Shown: piece by piece, positions 1 through 6,934 of the stretch | How the letters are laid out: the number at the start of each line of letters is the position of its first letter | Numbering within the stretch: the stretch's first letter is position 1 | Assembly (NCBI GenBank): GCA_018241865.1 | Contig: JAFECY010000263.1 | Location: forward strand, 1 to 10,276 | DNA length: 10,276 nt | Direction: 5' to 3' | DNA from: Pseudomonadota bacterium | GTDB taxonomy: Bacteria > Pseudomonadota > Gammaproteobacteria > Burkholderiales > Burkholderiaceae_D | Notes under the pieces: model-generated | Told to the model about the DNA's origin: nothing | The model's input: the letters and a program-made list of their open reading frames with translations, nothing else | The model's database searches: none | Made by a program: the position numbers and the translations under genes

Positions 1-126
1 TACGATGCCACGCTGAAACCGGAGCTGTCGAAAGCAGGCTTCGTGACCCGTGATGCACGTGAAGTCGAGCGTAAGAAAGTCGGCTTGCGCAAAGCACGTC
101 GCGCAAAGCAGTTCTCCAAGCGCTAA
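1..126 (+). CDS. rpsI: 30S ribosomal protein S9, C-terminal part (cut by window start)
   Basis: The first 126 bases are open in frame 1 and encode 41 residues ending in the very basic tail [11 protein letters not shown] followed by TAA. The stretch [18 protein letters not shown] is the characteristic S9/uS9 C-terminus, whose lysine/arginine-rich tail reaches towards the P-site tRNA in the small ribosomal subunit. The complete protein is about 130 residues, so roughly two thirds lies upstream of the window. In this group rpsI normally follows rplM in one operon; that gene would be just outside. The gene ends its transcription unit, because an intrinsic terminator follows about 20 bases after the stop codon. 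I see no defect in the visible part. Confidence 0.95.
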   Translation, partial: YDATLKPELSKAGFVTRDAREVERKKVGLRKARRAKQFSKR

Positions 127-146
127 TCTGCGTTTTCGGAACATCG

Positions 147-185
147 AAAAGCCGCCGGGTTCGCGCCTGGCGGCTTTTTGTTTTT
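147..185 (+). terminator. Intrinsic terminator after rpsI
   Basis: GCCGCC (151-156) pairs with GGCGGC (169-174). The stem can extend inward through a G-T wobble and two G-C pairs to a short loop around 160-165. An A-run precedes the stem and TTTTTGTTTTT (175-185) follows it. This is a classic Rho-independent terminator and separates the ribosomal-protein operon from argC. Confidence 0.9.
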
Positions 186-224
186 GGGTGATGGTTTTGC
201 GACCGAACGTGTGAAAAAGTCGCC

Positions 225-233
225 TGCTAGAAT
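225..233 (+). promoter_or_regulatory. Possible extended -10 promoter element for argC
   Basis: TGCTAGAAT contains TAGAAT (228-233), a good match to TATAAT, preceded by the TGn extended -10 motif. No convincing -35 hexamer is visible at 16-18 bases upstream (the sequence there is GAACGT). A promoter is expected here because the rpsI terminator lies just upstream. The predicted start of transcription is near 240, leaving a leader of about 30 bases before argC. Confidence 0.45.
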
Positions 234-268
234 GGCGCAGTCGTTTTGTTTTATCTGTGAGGGAAATC

Positions 269-1312
269 ATGATGAAGGTTGGCATCGTCGGCGGTACGGG
301 TTACACGGGGGTGGAGTTATTGCGTTTGCTCGCTGCGCATCCGCAGGTGCAATTGACGGCGATTACCTCGCGTAAGGAAGATGGTTTGCCGGTCGCTGAC
401 ATGTACCCTTCGCTGCGCGGTCGCGTGTCGCTGGCTTTCTCTGCGCCGGAAAAAGCGAAGTTGAATGAATGTGATGTGGTGTTCTTCGCGACGCCGCATG
501 GTGTCGCGATGGCGCAGGCTGCCGAGTTGCTGGCGGCAGGGGTGAAAGTGATCGACCTCGCGGCGGATTTTCGTTTGCAGGATACGGCGGAATTTGAGAA
601 GTGGTATGGCATGCCGCATTCGTGTCCTGATTTGCTGAAAGAGGCGGTGTATGGTTTGCCGGAAGTGAATCGCGCAGCGATCAAGCAGGCGCGTTTGATC
701 GGTTTGCCGGGTTGTTATCCGACGTCGATGCAGCTCGGTTACGCGCCGTTGCTGGCGCAGGGCAAGCCGCTGGTGGAGGAGTCGTCGTTGATCGCTGATT
801 GCAAATCGGGCGTGTCTGGTGCGGGGCGCAAGGCCGAGGTGCATGCTTTGTTGGCGGAAGCGTCCGATAATTTCAAGGCATATGGCGTCAAGGGTCATCG
901 TCACTTGCCGGAAACCGTGCAGGGTTTGCAAGCGATTGCGGGACGTAAGATCGGCCTGACCTTCGTGCCGCATTTGGTGCCGATGATTCGCGGCATCCAT
1001 TCGACGCTGTACGCAACGATCTTGCCGGAAGCGCGCGATACCGATTTCCAGGCTTTGTATGAAAACCATTTCAAGGGTGAGCGTTTCGTCGATGTGCTGC
1101 CGGCTGGCAGTCATCCTGAAACCCGTTCGGTGCGCGCGTCCAACATGCTGCGCATTGCCGTGCATCGTCCGGGCGGCGGGAACTTATTGGTGATTTTGGT
1201 GGTCGAGGATAATCTGGTCAAAGGCGCGGCCGGACAGGGTGTGCAATGTATGAATCTCATGTTCGGTCTTGAAGAGGATGCGGGATTGATGCATATTCCC
1301 GTGATGCCCTGA
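269..1312 (+). CDS. argC: N-acetyl-gamma-glutamyl-phosphate reductase
   Basis: ArgC catalyses the NADPH-dependent reduction of N-acetyl-glutamyl-5-phosphate to N-acetyl-glutamate semialdehyde, the third step of arginine synthesis, in the cytosol. The 347-residue product opens with the dinucleotide-binding Rossmann loop [10 protein letters not shown] (5-14). It carries the catalytic cysteine in LPGCYPTS (Cys149) and the conserved histidine motif GHRHLPE (209-215). Length and N-terminus fit the longer ArgC type of proteobacteria. The ATG at 269 is preferred because GAGG (259-262) lies 6 bases upstream; the ATG at 272 would also work, and a GTG at 257 overlaps that ribosome-binding site and is unlikely. 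The gene follows its own possible promoter, and only 31 bases separate it from the next gene, so the two are probably co-transcribed. No other arginine gene is in the window, which fits the scattered arg genes of betaproteobacteria. Confidence 0.97.
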   Translation: MMKVGIVGGTGYTGVELLRLLAAHPQVQLTAITSRKEDGLPVADMYPSLRGRVSLAFSAPEKAKLNECDVVFFATPHGVAMAQAAELLAAGVKVIDLAADFRLQDTAEFEKWYGMPHSCPDLLKEAVYGLPEVNRAAIKQARLIGLPGCYPTSMQLGYAPLLAQGKPLVEESSLIADCKSGVSGAGRKAEVHALLAEASDNFKAYGVKGHRHLPETVQGLQAIAGRKIGLTFVPHLVPMIRGIHSTLYATILPEARDTDFQALYENHFKGERFVDVLPAGSHPETRSVRASNMLRIAVHRPGGGNLLVILVVEDNLVKGAAGQGVQCMNLMFGLEEDAGLMHIPVMP

Positions 1313-1343
1313 GCGGCGCTGTTCTCATTACGACGAAACTAAA

Positions 1344-2093
1344 TTGTTCGGCTCACTTAAATTCAAACTCTGGCGCAGGCGCATGTCGGTGGCTGCGCCG
1401 CGCATGAGCATCAAGTCGCACTTGCCGTGGCCGTTGAAGCTGGTGGTGCTGGTGCTGGTGTTGGGCTGCGCTGGGGCGATGGCGATGTGGGTGTATGACC
1501 TTGGGCGTAGCTTCGCCGGACTTTCCACAGGTATGAGTCGTGCGGAAGAGGCGGATCTGCGCGAAAAAATTGTCAGCTTAGGCAGCGAACGCGACCACTA
1601 CCAAAGTACAGCCAATGCCGCTGAAAGCCGAATCAACATGGAAAAATCGGCGCAGGCGCAATTGGCTTTGCAGGCTAAGGCGCTGGAAACGGAAAACGCC
1701 AAGTTGAAAGAGGACTTGGCGTTTTTTGAAAAACTATTGCCGACCAGCACTGGTGCGCAAGGCGTGTCGATTCGCAGTGTGCAGGCGGAATTGGTTGCGC
1801 CGAATCAGTTGCATTACCGAATTTTGGTGATGCAAGGCGGTAAAGGAACACAGGATTTCAATGGCAATTTGCAACTGACAGTCACCCTTCTGCAGGGCGG
1901 CAAAAGTGCTATGATGATTTTCCCCGATGCCAAGACTGCGCCGGTCGATGCGGATAAATACAAGCTTAGTTTCAAGCATTATCAGCGCATGGAAGGGACG
2001 CTCACGCTGCCCGAAGGCGCGGTCACCAAGGCTGTGCAAGCCCGCATACTTGAACGAGGGCAGGTTCGTGCGCAACAATCGACCAATTTATAA
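1344..2093 (+). CDS. Uncharacterised single-pass membrane protein with coiled coil (DUF6776-like)
   Basis: I do not know a function for this protein. It resembles a conserved betaproteobacterial family of unknown function, possibly the one labelled DUF6776. It has 249 residues from a TTG start. A short basic cytoplasmic N-terminus (KFKLWRRR) precedes one hydrophobic segment at about 31-50. Residues 65-132 are charged and heptad-like (many E/K/A/L), suggesting a coiled coil. A C-terminal domain of about 140-240 follows, predicted to be beta-rich and probably periplasmic. No catalytic motif is visible. The start is uncertain. The TTG at 1344 lacks a clear ribosome-binding site but keeps the basic segment, while ATG codons at residues 14 and 21 are alternatives that still keep the membrane segment. 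The stop codon lies inside the ribosome-binding site of the bactofilin gene, so the two are likely translationally coupled and may act together at the membrane. Confidence 0.75.
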   Translation: MFGSLKFKLWRRRMSVAAPRMSIKSHLPWPLKLVVLVLVLGCAGAMAMWVYDLGRSFAGLSTGMSRAEEADLREKIVSLGSERDHYQSTANAAESRINMEKSAQAQLALQAKALETENAKLKEDLAFFEKLLPTSTGAQGVSIRSVQAELVAPNQLHYRILVMQGGKGTQDFNGNLQLTVTLLQGGKSAMMIFPDAKTAPVDADKYKLSFKHYQRMEGTLTLPEGAVTKAVQARILERGQVRAQQSTNL

Positions 2094-2105
2094 AGGAACG
2101 CCATC

Positions 2106-2510
2106 ATGTTCGGCAATAAAAACAAGAGCACGATCGACAGTCTGATCGGTTTGTCGACGACGATCGAGGGCGACCTGCATTTCAAAGGCGGCTTGCGCAT
2201 CGATGGCCACGTCAAAGGCAATGTGATTGCCGATCCTAGCCAGGGCAGCATGTTGGTCGTTTCGGAACGCGCCAAGATCGATGGCGAAGTCCGGGTGGCG
2301 CATTTGGTGGTCAATGGCGAAATCAATGGTCCGGTTTATTCGGGGGAGTTGTTGGAATTACAGCCCAAGGCGCGCATCACCGGCGATGTGTATTACAAGG
2401 CTTTGGAAATGCACGGCGGTGCTGTGGTGTCCGGCAAGCTGACGCATGATTTGATCGGCGAGCCAGTGCTGAAGCTGGCGGCGCCTGCCAAAGTGGCAAC
2501 GAACACGTGA
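2106..2510 (+). CDS. Bactofilin (polymer-forming cytoskeletal protein)
   Basis: Bactofilins polymerise without nucleotide into filaments that scaffold cell-wall enzymes, often at membranes. The 134-residue product shows the family's repeated right-handed beta-helix pattern, with recurring I/V-x-G-x-V/L turns: IEGDL (20-24), IDGHV (32-36), IDGEV (58-62), INGPV (73-77), ITGDV (91-95) and VSGKL (108-112). Short, less ordered tails lie at both ends (MFGNKNKS and about 118-134), as is usual. AAAGGA (2092-2097) stands 8 bases before the ATG and overlaps the stop codon of the preceding membrane-protein gene, so coupled translation is likely. The nearby M23 endopeptidase and anmK support a cell-wall role, but that is inference. 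Recognition of the family is firm; the exact cellular role (shape, polarity or motility) cannot be read from sequence. Confidence 0.93.
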   Translation: MFGNKNKSTIDSLIGLSTTIEGDLHFKGGLRIDGHVKGNVIADPSQGSMLVVSERAKIDGEVRVAHLVVNGEINGPVYSGELLELQPKARITGDVYYKALEMHGGAVVSGKLTHDLIGEPVLKLAAPAKVATNT

Positions 2511-2525
2511 AATCGGCCGACGGTC

Positions 2526-2531
2526 TATAAT
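2526..2531 (+). promoter_or_regulatory. Perfect -10 hexamer upstream of erpA
   Basis: TATAAT, identical to the sigma-70 -10 consensus, lies 30 bases before the erpA start codon in the short gap after the bactofilin gene. The -35 region is poor (ACACGT at 17-base spacing), so an activator might be needed, or the hexamer is fortuitous. It would let erpA be expressed separately from the upstream genes. Confidence 0.45.
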
Positions 2532-2561
2532 GAATCTATGTTTTCTTAGCAGGAGTTTGCA

Positions 2562-2912
2562 ATGAATGCCGTCACCGATATGCCCGCACCGATTATTTTC
2601 ACCGACAGCGCCGCCAGCAAGGTGGCACAGTTGATCGAGGAGGAGGGCAATCCCGATTTGAAGCTGCGCGTGTTCGTGCAGGGCGGCGGTTGTTCCGGTT
2701 TTCAGTACGGGTTCACCTTCGATGAAATCGTCAACGAAGACGACACCACCATGACCAAAAACGGTGTGCAATTGCTGATCGATTCGATGAGTTACCAATA
2801 TCTGGTTGGCGCGGAAATCGATTACAAGGATGATCTGGAGGGCGCGCAATTCGTCATCAAAAATCCGGGTGCGACCAGCACCTGTGGATGCGGGTCGTCA
2901 TTCTCGGCTTGA
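2562..2912 (+). CDS. erpA: Iron-sulfur cluster insertion protein ErpA
   Basis: ErpA is an A-type carrier that receives Fe-S clusters from the assembly machinery and passes them to apo-enzymes, such as those of isoprenoid synthesis and respiration. The 116-residue product has the family length and the three cluster-binding cysteines: Cys44 in [10 protein letters not shown], and Cys108 and Cys110 in the C-terminal TCGCGSSF. The body from [12 protein letters not shown] through [17 protein letters not shown] is typical of proteobacterial ErpA. AGGAG (2551-2555) is 6 bases before the ATG. The gene sits 51 bases after the bactofilin gene, with a possible promoter between, and is closed by a shared terminator with the convergent anmK. 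The neighbourhood erpA-anmK-M23 peptidase-tyrS is one I associate with Burkholderiales. Confidence 0.96.
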   Translation: MNAVTDMPAPIIFTDSAASKVAQLIEEEGNPDLKLRVFVQGGGCSGFQYGFTFDEIVNEDDTTMTKNGVQLLIDSMSYQYLVGAEIDYKDDLEGAQFVIKNPGATSTCGCGSSFSA

Positions 2913-2929
2913 ACGATTTTTCCCAAATG

Positions 2930-2957
2930 AAAAAGCGCGGCATGTCCGCGCTTTTTT
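2930..2957. terminator. Bidirectional intrinsic terminator between erpA and anmK
   Basis: An 11-bp perfect stem pairs AAAAAGCGCGG (2930-2940) with CCGCGCTTTTT (2946-2956) around a 5-base loop. It is followed by T-residues on the plus strand and, because of the leading A-run, also on the minus strand. It lies between the convergent ends of erpA (stop at 2912) and anmK (stop at 2977) and can serve both. Confidence 0.92.
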
Positions 2958-2976
2958 CATGGTCGCTTGCACAGAA

Positions 2977-4101
2977 TCAAGCTGGATAAAGTGCGCCCAA
3001 TACACGCGGCCCAGCCGCGCCGGTCACAGCCGGCAGATTGCCGGCTTGCCGCGTCGTGAAGCGATGCGCGAGCCAAGCAAAGGCTAGCGCTTCGACATGG
3101 TTCGGCGCGATGCCGAGCGCAGCGGTGGAGTCGAGGTGGGCGTGCACATTGCGCGCATCGAGCGCTTGTCGGAGCAAGGCCATTACATATGGGTTGTACG
3201 CGCCGCCACCGCAGACATACACCGCAACGGCGTGTGGCGCGTAGCGGGCGATGGCGTCGGCTAGGCTGGCGGCGGTCAGCGCGGCGAGCGTGGCTTGCAT
3301 ATCTTCCGGCTTGGCGGCAATGCCGGCCAGTTTCGCATCTAGCCACGCTAGGTGGAATAGGTCGCGGCCGGTGCTTTTGGGCGGCGGCAGCGTAAAGTAA
3401 TTTTCTCCGAGCAAAATTTGCAGCACGTCCGGCAAGACCTTGCCGCTGGCACTCCATGCGCCATTTTCATCGTAGTGCTTGCCTTGGTGTCGGGCGATCC
3501 AGCCATCCAGCAACACATTGCCGGGGCCTGTATCGAAGCCGAGCACGGCGGCGTCCGGCGTGGCGGGCAGGATGCTGATATTGCTCATGCCGCCGATGTT
3601 GGCGACCACGCGCATACGATCCGCGCCGAACACGGCTTGATGGAAGGCGGGCACCAGCGGCGCACCTTGACCGCCGGCGGCAATGTCACGACTGCGGAAA
3701 TCGGCGATGACGTCGATGCCGCTCAATTCCGCCAGCAGCGCCGGATTGTTGACTTGTCGGGTATAGCCTAATTCTGGCCGATGACGAATGGTTTGGCCGT
3801 GTGCGCCGATGGCTCGCACGTCGGCGGCAGATTTGCCGGATTCCTGTAACAAACGCTCGATGCATTGCGCGTACAGTCGGGCTAGAGCATGGGCGGCGAG
3901 CGCTTCGTGGTGGATATCATCCTCGCCGGGTTGTTGCAGTGCCAGTAATGGTTCGCGCAATTCGGCAGGAAAGGGGAGGTAGGCGGTGGCGAGGGTTTGT
4001 ACCGAGCCACCATCGGTGAAGCGTGCCAGCGCACCATCGACACCATCCAAGCTGGTGCCTGACATGAGGCCGATGTACAAATGGGAAGAAGGTAAGGGCA
4101 T
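2977..4101 (-). CDS. anmK: Anhydro-N-acetylmuramic acid kinase
   Basis: AnmK opens the 1,6-anhydro ring of anhydro-MurNAc and phosphorylates it to MurNAc-6-phosphate, using ATP, in cytosolic peptidoglycan recycling. The 374-residue product has the N-terminal ATP-binding signature [13 protein letters not shown] (11-23), HGQTIRH (101-107) and NIGGMSNIS (168-176). It also has GFDTGPGN (188-195), whose Asp190 is expected to be the catalytic base, and PKSTGRDLF (241-249). A C-terminal ATPase motif VCGGGAYNP (297-305 approximately) follows. Length is normal for the family. The ATG at 4101 is the only good start before the first signature, yet no Shine-Dalgarno sequence precedes it: six T residues belonging to a terminator-like hairpin abut it. 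The gene lies 76 bases downstream of the M23 peptidase gene on the same strand. The pair plausibly links wall cleavage to recycling of its products. Confidence 0.95.
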   Translation of the reverse strand: MPLPSSHLYIGLMSGTSLDGVDGALARFTDGGSVQTLATAYLPFPAELREPLLALQQPGEDDIHHEALAAHALARLYAQCIERLLQESGKSAADVRAIGAHGQTIRHRPELGYTRQVNNPALLAELSGIDVIADFRSRDIAAGGQGAPLVPAFHQAVFGADRMRVVANIGGMSNISILPATPDAAVLGFDTGPGNVLLDGWIARHQGKHYDENGAWSASGKVLPDVLQILLGENYFTLPPPKSTGRDLFHLAWLDAKLAGIAAKPEDMQATLAALTAASLADAIARYAPHAVAVYVCGGGAYNPYVMALLRQALDARNVHAHLDSTAALGIAPNHVEALAFAWLAHRFTTRQAGNLPAVTGAAGPRVLGALYPA

Positions 4102-4153
4102 AAAAAACCGTTCGCGTATCGGGCGATTTTACTCGGCCGGATGGCGAACGGTT
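4102..4153 (-). terminator. Terminator-like hairpin after the M23 gene, abutting the anmK start
   Basis: Read on the minus strand, AACCGTTCGC (4153-4144) pairs perfectly with GCGAACGGTT (4115-4106), followed at once by more T residues (six in a row to 4102) and then the anmK ATG. The 28-base interior can form further small hairpins (for example ATCG..CGAT). It looks like an intrinsic terminator for the peptidase gene. Because it touches the next start codon it could also act as an attenuator or translation-controlling structure for anmK. Confidence 0.75.
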
Positions 4154-4177
4154 GATTGGACGTAGATGCGGTTGAAG

Positions 4178-5527
4178 TTAGCGAGCGGCCAGTTTGATGC
4201 CGCTGTCGGCGCGTAGCAAAACGAAGCGGTGCATCATGTCGGCGGTGACGCTGCGGAAGCGTTGCAGGTCTGCGCCGGCCAGCGGTTGGGCGTTCGGCAC
4301 ATCGACCGAGAGCGGATCGCGCGGCTGGTTGTTGACGCGGAATTCGTAGTGTAGATGCGGCCCGGTCGCCCAGCCGGTGGCGCCGACGTAGCCGATGACT
4401 TCACCTTGGCTGACTTTCGTGCCTTTGCGCATGCCGCTGGCGAAGCGGCTCATGTGCGCATAAGCGGTGGAGTAATTCGCCCAATGTTTGATGACAATCA
4501 CGTTGCCGTAGCCGTTTTGCTGGCCGAGGAATTCAATCGCGCCATCGCCGGAAGCGCGGATCGGGGTGCCGGTGGGGGCGGCGAAATCGACGCCTTTGTG
4601 TTGTTTCCACTGGCCGAGAATCGGATGCATACGCATCGAGAAGCCGGACGAGATGCGGGTAAATTCCAGCGGCGATTTGAGGAAGGCTTTTTTCATCGAA
4701 CGACCGTCGAAGCCGTAATAGCCGCCGCCCAACTTGCTGCCTGGTTCCTCGAACCAGACCGCTTGGTAGGTTTTGCCGGCATTGACGAATTCGCTGGCAA
4801 GAATGCGGCCGGCGCGAACGAATGCGCCGTTTTGCCAATAGGTTTCATAGACGACGTGGAAGCGGTCGCCGCGGCGCAGGTCGGAAGCGAAATCGATGTC
4901 GGTGGCGTACATATCGACCATTTGCATGGCGACGCTGTCGGGCACTTGCGCCAGATCGGTGGCGGCAAACAAGGAGGAGTGAATTTCGCCGGAGCGCATT
5001 TCCACGCGCTTTTCCAGCGCGGCGGCGGACTCGGATGATGTGAAGCTGGCACCGCTACGCTGCACCAGCAAGAGCTTGGCGTCTTGGCCGTTGGCGGTGG
5101 TATTGGAGAGGGATTGCAGCGTGCCGTCAGCGGCGGTCACCGCTTGCACACGCTTGCCGGGACGTAGCTTCAAGAAGCCGCGTGCAACCGGGTCGGCCTT
5201 GATGAAGTCAGCGGCGGCGTTGTCGTTGACACCCAAGCGCATCAGCAGCACGGCTAGCGTATCGCCGGGGCGAATTTTTTCTTCGCGCACGAAGGGCTGT
5301 TCCTGCTTCTGCTGTTGCGTCAACGCGGCAACTTGGCTAGCCAGATCGGGTAGCGGCAATTCGCGGCTGAGCAAGGTGCTCTTTATGTCGGAAACGTCGG
5401 GTGGCAGAGGAGCGAAACCGGCGGCGCCGAACGCGCACATGGCCAGTAGCAATGCCGAAACGGAGATGATGCGCGCTTTGCGCGATGCGCCAAACAGCAA
5501 TTTGCTGCGGGAGTGTAGTCCGCTCAA
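4178..5527 (-). CDS. M23 family peptidoglycan endopeptidase (MepM/LytM-like)
   Basis: A zinc metallopeptidase expected to cut peptide cross-links of peptidoglycan in the periplasm. From the TTG at 5527 the product is 449 residues. A basic N-terminus (SRKAR) precedes a hydrophobic segment at about 19-37, a membrane anchor or uncleaved signal. A LysM/OapA-like segment starts at about 85 (IRPGDTLAVLL), with a middle domain after it. The LytM domain spans about 290-408 with all zinc and catalytic motifs present: HKGVD (His310, Asp314), YAHMS (His358) and HLH (His391, His393). It should therefore be active, unlike degenerate LytM activators. The TTG is chosen because GGAG stands 5 bases upstream and the N-terminus then reads like a normal anchor. 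A GTG at 5626 would add 33 non-signal-like residues. The gene is divergent from tyrS and upstream of anmK. Confidence 0.92.
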   Translation of the reverse strand: MSGLHSRSKLLFGASRKARIISVSALLLAMCAFGAAGFAPLPPDVSDIKSTLLSRELPLPDLASQVAALTQQQKQEQPFVREEKIRPGDTLAVLLMRLGVNDNAAADFIKADPVARGFLKLRPGKRVQAVTAADGTLQSLSNTTANGQDAKLLLVQRSGASFTSSESAAALEKRVEMRSGEIHSSLFAATDLAQVPDSVAMQMVDMYATDIDFASDLRRGDRFHVVYETYWQNGAFVRAGRILASEFVNAGKTYQAVWFEEPGSKLGGGYYGFDGRSMKKAFLKSPLEFTRISSGFSMRMHPILGQWKQHKGVDFAAPTGTPIRASGDGAIEFLGQQNGYGNVIVIKHWANYSTAYAHMSRFASGMRKGTKVSQGEVIGYVGATGWATGPHLHYEFRVNNQPRDPLSVDVPNAQPLAGADLQRFRSVTADMMHRFVLLRADSGIKLAAR

Positions 5528-5532
5528 TTTTT

Positions 5533-5537
5533 CTCCA
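5533..5537 (-). promoter_or_regulatory. Ribosome-binding site deciding the TTG start of the M23 gene
   Basis: On the minus strand TGGAG lies 5 bases before the TTG at 5527-5525. No comparable site precedes the in-frame GTG at 5626. This supports a rare TTG start and a protein beginning just before its basic, membrane-targeting segment. Confidence 0.65.
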
Positions 5538-5615
5538 GTGGTGCAATACGTTAAAATCAGCCGCTTGATCTTGTTGTTGTGCCCGAGCGGGCTGCGGCAA
5601 CGGAAAGGATCGGGA

Positions 5616-5643
5616 ATTATAACCACAATTTCCCGAAATTCAG
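5616..5643 (-). promoter_or_regulatory. Likely promoter of the M23 peptidase gene
   Basis: On the minus strand a perfect TATAAT (5621-5616) follows a weak -35 CTGAAT (5643-5638) at 16-base spacing. Transcription would start near 5609, giving a leader of about 80 bases. The spacer contains the inverted repeat AATTTC-CC-GAAATT (5627-5640), a possible operator. The plus strand also has TATAAC (5618-5623), so a tyrS promoter may overlap, though I see no good -35 for it. Confidence 0.5.
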
Positions 5644-5656
5644 TTGAGTTTTACAT

Positions 5657-6934
5657 ATGAGCGGAACATCAAAATTGAGCGCCGATAAAAAAATTTCTGC
5701 CGCACTGCAGCAAACCGCATCACAGCAACGATTGAGTGATGCGGTGCAGCATGCCTTGTCCATCGTGAAACGTGGTGTCGATGAGTTGCTGATCGAAAGC
5801 GAATTTGCGCAGAAGCTAGCACGCGCTGAGCAGAGCGGCCAGCCGCTGCGGATCAAACTCGGTCTCGATCCGACTGCGCCCGATTTGCACTTGGGGCATA
5901 CCGTGGTGTTGAATAAGATGCGGCAATTGCAAGACCTCGGCCACACGGTGATTTTTTTGATTGGCGATTTCACTTCGATGATCGGCGATCCGTCCGGGCG
6001 CAACGTCACCCGACCGCCATTAACAAAAGAGCAAATTCAGGAAAATGCCAAGACGTATTTTTCCCAAGCCAGTTTGGTGCTCGATCCGGCGCGCACTGAA
6101 ATTCGTTATAACTCGGAATGGTGCGATAAGTTGGGCGCGGCTGGCATGATTCAGCTCGCCGCCAAATACACCGTAGCACGCATTTTGGAGCGTGACGATT
6201 TCACCAAACGCTTCAAGGCCGGCACGCCGATTTCGGTGCATGAATTTCTCTACCCGCTGGTGCAGGGCTACGATTCGGTGGCGCTGCAGTCCGATCTGGA
6301 GTTGGGCGGCACCGACCAAAAATTCAATTTATTGGTTGGGCGCGAATTGCAAAAAGAAGCCGGGCAGGAACCGCAATGCATTTTGACCATGCCGCTGTTG
6401 GAGGGCTTGGATGGCGTCGAGAAAATGTCCAAATCCAAGGGCAATTACATCAGCATCACCGAGCCGGCCAACACCATGTTCGCCAAAGTGCTGAGCATTT
6501 CGGATGAGATGATGTGGCGCTATTACGAGCTGCTGTCGTTCCGGGCTATGGACGAGCTTGTGCAATTCAAGCGCGAGGCCGAGGGCGGTCGCAACCCGCG
6601 CGACATCAAGGTGTTGTTGGCTAAGGAAATCGTCACGCGCTTCCATTCTGCGCAGGCGGCGGAAGAGGCGCTGGCCGATTTCAATAATCGCGCCAAGGGC
6701 GGCATCCCGGATGATATTCCCGCAGTGAGTTTGAGCGGCGCACCGCTCGGCATCGGCCAGTTGTTGAAGCAAGCCAACCTGTGCCCATCTACTTCCGAAG
6801 CCTTGCGCATGGTGGAGCAGGGCGGTGTGCGCATCGATGGCGCAGCGGTTAGCGACAAGGGTTTGAAAGTCGCCGCCGGCAGTTTCGTGATTCAGGTCGG
6901 TAAGCGCAAATTTGCGAAGGTGACGCTGACTTGA
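5657..6934 (+). CDS. tyrS: Tyrosyl-tRNA synthetase (type 2)
   Basis: Class I synthetase charging tRNA-Tyr with tyrosine in the cytosol. The 425-residue product has the HIGH-type motif as HLGH (78-81) within [15 protein letters not shown]. It also has the class-typical [13 protein letters not shown] (103-115), the KMSKS loop (256-260) and a C-terminal S4 RNA-binding domain (about 363-425, including [15 protein letters not shown]). The sequence and roughly 400-residue length match the TyrZ-like type-2 enzymes of betaproteobacteria rather than E. coli TyrS. The ATG at 5657 has only a weak GAG upstream; the first 30 residues are variable in the family. The stop codon overlaps the dtd start by 4 bases (TTGA), so the two are co-translated. 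Upstream is a divergent promoter region shared with the M23 gene. Confidence 0.97.
   Translation: MSGTSKLSADKKISAALQQTASQQRLSDAVQHALSIVKRGVDELLIESEFAQKLARAEQSGQPLRIKLGLDPTAPDLHLGHTVVLNKMRQLQDLGHTVIFLIGDFTSMIGDPSGRNVTRPPLTKEQIQENAKTYFSQASLVLDPARTEIRYNSEWCDKLGAAGMIQLAAKYTVARILERDDFTKRFKAGTPISVHEFLYPLVQGYDSVALQSDLELGGTDQKFNLLVGRELQKEAGQEPQCILTMPLLEGLDGVEKMSKSKGNYISITEPANTMFAKVLSISDEMMWRYYELLSFRAMDELVQFKREAEGGRNPRDIKVLLAKEIVTRFHSAQAAEEALADFNNRAKGGIPDDIPAVSLSGAPLGIGQLLKQANLCPSTSEALRMVEQGGVRIDGAAVSDKGLKVAAGSFVIQVGKRKFAKVTLT

Noticed and set aside
178..375. Small plus-strand open frame overlapping the argC start
   Set aside because: It starts inside the rpsI terminator T-tract, lacks a ribosome-binding site, and its second half is an out-of-frame reading of argC.
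317..1165. Long open frame on the minus strand opposite argC
   Set aside because: Its translation is rich in Arg/His/Gln with no recognisable domain and lies wholly antisense to the well-conserved argC; it is a by-product of codon bias.
2358..2849. Minus-strand open frame opposite bactofilin and erpA
   Set aside because: It spans two firmly identified plus-strand genes and shows no family features or ribosome-binding site.
4355..5660. Plus-strand open frames (4355-5038 and 5040-5660) opposite the M23 peptidase gene
   Set aside because: The peptidase on the minus strand has complete catalytic motifs; the opposite frames have low-complexity Gly/Ala or Arg/Ser composition and no known motif.
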